Origin: Cyanophora paradoxa
Taxonomy: Eukaryota; Glaucocystophyceae; Cyanophorales; Cyanophoraceae
DNA length: 64,000 nucleotides
NCBI GenBank assembly: GCA_004431415.1
Contig: QPMI01000044.1
Span: 434,001-498,000, forward strand
Direction: 5' to 3'
The notes under the pieces were generated by a model. That model did no database searches, was not told where the DNA came from, and saw nothing but the letters and a program-made list of their open reading frames with translations. This document shows, piece by piece, positions 60,901 to 64,000 of the stretch (position 1 is the first letter of the stretch; the number at the start of each line of letters is the position of its first letter). Made by a program: the position numbers and the translations under genes.

Positions 60901-63900
60901 GGGACGACTCACCATGGCGCGCAGTTTGACAAGTCTGGCGTGGGGTACGACCCCTTCGAGCCTGGGATGCACTAAGCCGCCGATAGCAATCAAATGCGCA
61001 CATTAGAGAGAAGACGCACAGCTCGAGCACGAATCAAGCGCGCCGTAACCGCTGTACTTGTTCGAAGGACATGAAACGCATGCGAGAGGCGCTCTCTGAA
61101 GATATGTGCCGGGGAAGCTGAAGGGGGAATGTCAACCGCACTTGCAGAAGCGCCGAAATACGGAATGTAAATAATCACAAACCACGGCACACACTGGAAC
61201 GTCCATTTAGCCTAATAAAGGATAGCGGATCAGTACGACAAAGCCATTGTCGGATTTCATTCTGTAATCTAGCGTTATTCTCAACGCACAGAGGGGGTAA
61301 AAAGATTCTCAGCGCAAGGTGTGCACGGGTCGCCCGCCTTCATGGCAAAAGTGTGCTGTGGGCAGTCTGCCGAGAGCGATTGAGCGTGACAATCAGGACG
61401 CAAGCTCAGTGCACAGCTGGGCACTGCGCACCGTAACAAGCCGAAGCACCGAGGTCCGAAGACGTTCCAGCGCTGCACTTGGTGCATTCCGTGGCCCCCG
61501 CCCCGCTGAATGTCCCATTCGGGCAGCTGCCGCGGAAATCAAAGCGGAGTCAGAGCGCGGCCGACGAGCCAGTCACAGTCAGGGTGCAGGGGCCCGGCGG
61601 CCGGCGCACAGTTCGGCGTCTTCATCAAGTAGGAGGCCTTCGCGCGGCGAGTAGCGGCCTGGAGCGAACGCAACCTGAGTCAGCCAGCACGCAAGGCAAC
61701 GCAAGGGCCATTTTAGTCAAACTAAAGCACCGGCCGACACGTCGATGCAAAGATCTGCAATGGCAACGGAACGGTTGAAGAGGGCAGCCTGGAGAGGATT
61801 AGGCGAGCTGAGCCAGCCCTTCGCCGCGGCAAATCCCTCACCTCCCAGTTCCACCTGGTTCCTGGTTTGCATCGCGAGTGCAGTTTGACCACGTATGCCG
61901 GCTCGGAAACGACGAAAACCACCTGACCACCGACTCAGTCTTTAATAATTTGCGAAAATGTTGTATGAACACTGATCATAGGCCGAACCCAAGGGAGTTC
62001 GGAAAAAGGGACGCTTGGGTCGTTCTCAAACATCCGGCCGCTGGAGTAGTCGTCGACGACTGTTGCGTACAATACGTTTGCCTGAATGACACGTCAGTCG
62101 CAATCGATTGGGGCGGGCCATGGAGAAGCCGCAAACCGGGAAGTTTGACACGATCGTGGTCACTTTCACGGTCGCATTGCTGAACGGCCCACTAGCATCG
62201 ATATCTACGTTCTCAAGGCGGATGAGCCGCGAGCCCGGGGCTCTCTCAGCAGCCCTCTTCATTCGGCGGCTGTGCACGTATTGCGGCCGCGTCTCTCGGT
62301 CCGACGCGAACGTAAAGACACGCGTGTTTGCCTGCGTGTGAACCTCCTGCACGACGCTGCAGCGAGAAGTTCCTTGAATCGTACGAATCACGAAACAGGC
62401 TGCGGGCGGAACGCGCACTACAAATTTCCGTCCTTGTATACAGCGGCCGCCACCTGAGACGTTGCGTGTTTCAGCTTGCGGCATGCGAAGCTCAACGATC
62501 GGGTGACAAGCATACCGAGGTCCACTCCTGCCTCGTGCCGCGCCAGTCCACGGTCTTGTAAATCTGAATGCTGCCGTCGATGTTTGCTGCCGGGGCGGCC
62601 ATCCCGCTCTGGAAGGCGTTTGCCTTGCGGACGCGAGTGACGCGATCGCCGGTGACCCAGAAGCTGTACTTCGAGTTGGGCGGGTCGACCCAGCGGCCCT
62701 CGAGATACCCGTGGCCGTATCCAGCGTGGAGCGGGCGCTCGTTTTGAACCTGCTCGCCCGGTCAAAGCATGATCCTCCCCTCGCAAATTCTTAAGCAAAT
62801 GAGCACAATCCAGTGGTCTGCGAGCGCAAGCTGCTCGGAGCGGAGGACCCGCGGTGCCGTGTGCGTGAAGGCGGCGGTGCGGTACGTGGGAGGTGCAGGG
62901 AAGGAGGGGTTGAAGCTCCGCACGCCGACGGGCGCATCGGAAAAGCGCGACGGGTCGACTTCCCACGTGAACATGGCAATCACGTGTGCGACAGTGCGCG
63001 CTCTGCAGATGCCCGAGACAAGCAAAACGGGGCATGCCCCAGCGACCGATGCGGTGGGGAAGAACGGAATCCTGAGGCGAGTTGAATACCGAAAGAGGGC
63101 AAGGTGGACGCGCATATCGTCGAGGCTCACCGAACGATGGCGTGGTACAGGATCGGTCCTCCGTCAGCAATGCGTCCGTCGGTGTGCATAGTCTGCACCG
63201 AAGCCCCCACAGGGAACGAGTCGGCAAAGAAGGCGCCGTTCTCTTGCGGCCATCTGAGGCAGGCGGTCAATCGGATGGCGACTTATCATGAGTGAGAGCG
63301 AGCGGCTACTAAAGACGCACGGGACGCTCTTGTAGACCGACTCGGCGGAGGTGGTGAAGCCGGCGGGCGCGAGCGACGCCAGGTCGAACTTGAGCAGAGC
63401 AATGCCCAGCGGCAGAGAGCAGACTTTGAGGAGCGGCATGACGGAGGGCCCGCCGCTGTTCCGGAGCGCGGCAAAGGAAGAGAAGAAAGCAACCCCGCGC
63501 TGCCAGAACTGGAAGAACTGGAGAAAATGTCAGCATGCGCACAGAACAAGAAGGTTAATTATGAAACATCAAAACAATCAGGCCCACCCGCAACTCCTGC
63601 AAGAGGAGCGCGTTGAACGACGTCATGTCGGGATACGCCCGCCTGACGTCGCTTGCAGTCTCGTTGCCCTCGAACGTACGGTCGGACGGTTCGGCATCGT
63701 AGAAGTCCAGGCAGTTCGTGGCGCCTGCTCTCAGTCATTATTAGTGTTCAAATGCACAGGAAATGTAAAACCCGGATTCGAAGGGAGCGCACCGTAGAAG
63801 AAGTGGCTTCCGAAGGCCACTGAAGACGACGTCTCGGCGCCTGGAGTGGCCCACGCGAAGCCAAAGAGCTCTGGCTGGAGGCGGAAGTGGCGAGAGCGGT

Positions 63901-64000
63901 GCTCGGTGATATTCGCATTGCTTCCCGTCGGCTGAGAATTAAACAAATGAGATTTCTCCGAACATGAACGCTTCGAAATCCATTACGCCTTACCGAAATG
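54317..64000 (-). CDS. Large receptor-like membrane protein with many GCC2/GCC3 cysteine repeats (5' end outside window)
   Basis: Minus-strand exons, mostly one per repeat and separated by short introns, encode an N-terminal ectodomain (62.5-64 kb), then a long series of ephrin-receptor-like GCC2/GCC3 repeats (about 57.4-61.5 kb; for example CVPCPAGYMEANGTRTC, CRPCQPGSYASEDSSEC, CLPCPPNTITSDPGKDQC). Next come two hydrophobic segments (56.9 and 56.55 kb), a region with N-glycosylation-like NVT sites (55.4-56.4 kb) and a Ser-rich basic tail ending AVAIRL at 54317. Such proteins are common in algal genomes and presumed to be surface or organelle-membrane receptors, but no ligand is known. No kinase domain is visible. 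I join the pieces by strand continuity and repeated short introns. The tail at 54.3-55 kb could be a separate gene. Confidence 0.65.
56460..56975 (-). other. Two transmembrane segments and charged loop of the receptor-like protein
   Basis: LVACTGVLLILAGVCLYSYL (about 56912-56971) is a clear membrane span followed by KVRSMRSF. After an intron a charged stretch (EEVKGGAKSASAKTEEKEAA) leads to a second span (FTMIGIGLAAIAAGYVLLQF, about 56508-56567). The acidic/Lys-rich loop between the spans would be on one side and the NVT-rich part after the second span on the other. Confidence 0.7.
57400..61520 (-). other. GCC2/GCC3 (ephrin-receptor-like) repeat region
   Basis: At least twelve repeats of the form C-x2-C-xx-G-x(7-12)-C-x2-C can be read. 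Examples are CEACPPGTWAEEG (about 60780), CEKCGPGYVSPP (about 60485), CTPCPSGTARPANSSSC (about 59380), CNPCQAGTFKPR (about 58935), CSPCGAGYTSSANRRVC (about 58630) and CIPCGPGTVSRAPG (about 58470). In several cases the first cysteines of a repeat lie just after an acceptor, so exon and repeat phases coincide, as expected after exon duplication. Confidence 0.8.
62500..64000 (-). other. N-terminal ectodomain exons of the receptor-like gene
   Basis: Exons read EGNETASDVRRAYPDMTSFN (about 63640-63700), RGVAFFSSFAALRNSGGPSV (about 63440-63500), GAFFADSFPVGASVQTMHTD (about 63180-63245), FTWEVDPSRFSDAPVGVRSF (about 62920-62980) and GYLEGRWVDPPNSKYSFWVT (about 62655-62715). These are globular, Asn-glycosylation-rich sequences resembling no family I can name. 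The gene continues beyond 64000. Confidence 0.55.

Noticed and set aside
1-64000. tRNA or rRNA genes
   Set aside because: I looked for a T-loop GGTTCGA-type box with a paired acceptor and for conserved rRNA blocks and found none I could fold. A covariance-model search would be decisive.

Overview
The window is eukaryotic nuclear DNA from a GC-rich microbial alga. Genes are split into many small exons by introns of about 36 to 90 nt. These introns have GT/AG ends (at least one GC/AG), a CTAAC-like branch point close to the acceptor, and very often a GTACCCCC string. A gene for a plastid-type YceD/DUF177 protein carries an N-terminal extension with a SASF motif, the kind of presequence used for red-lineage secondary plastids (haptophyte, cryptophyte or ochrophyte). 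I cannot name the species.

Layout. 1-2.34 kb (minus): a secreted WSC plus fibronectin-III-like protein that runs off the left edge. 2.36-4.1 kb: gene-free DNA rich in CTAG/AGCT palindromes. 4.2-9.0 kb: copies of a dispersed repeat module (A) on either side of a broken coiled-coil gene (B). 9.0-35.6 kb: a head-to-tail array of a unit of about 3.4 kb (six copies plus a diverged remnant). The array is interrupted at 24.4-32.5 kb by a 5'-truncated non-LTR retrotransposon on the minus strand, whose frames encode reverse transcriptase, RNase H and, downstream, an Ulp1/C48-type cysteine protease domain. 36.3-38.7 kb (minus): a spliced gene of unknown function. 38.7-44.8 kb: the A-B-A arrangement again, inverted relative to the left side, with a much fuller coiled-coil gene carrying 28-residue repeats. 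45.0-47.6 kb (plus): a metacaspase whose catalytic domains can be rebuilt from exons. 48.3-51.9 kb (minus): an armadillo-repeat/coiled-coil gene. It is divergent, across a gap of only about 65 bp, from the YceD-like gene (52.0-53.8 kb, plus). 54.3 kb to the right edge (minus): a very large multi-exon membrane protein with many GCC2/GCC3 (ephrin-receptor-like) cysteine repeats, transmembrane segments and a Ser-rich tail.

The genes do not form an obvious pathway. The window contrasts ordinary intron-rich housekeeping or surface-protein loci with a 40-kb repeat-built block, an inverted A-B-A duplication enclosing a satellite-like array and a retroelement. The most unusual item is the retrotransposon with its downstream Ulp1-like domain. 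A consistent one-base shortening of homopolymers in the array copy beside the retroelement suggests that some of the retroelement's frameshifts are consensus errors rather than decay.
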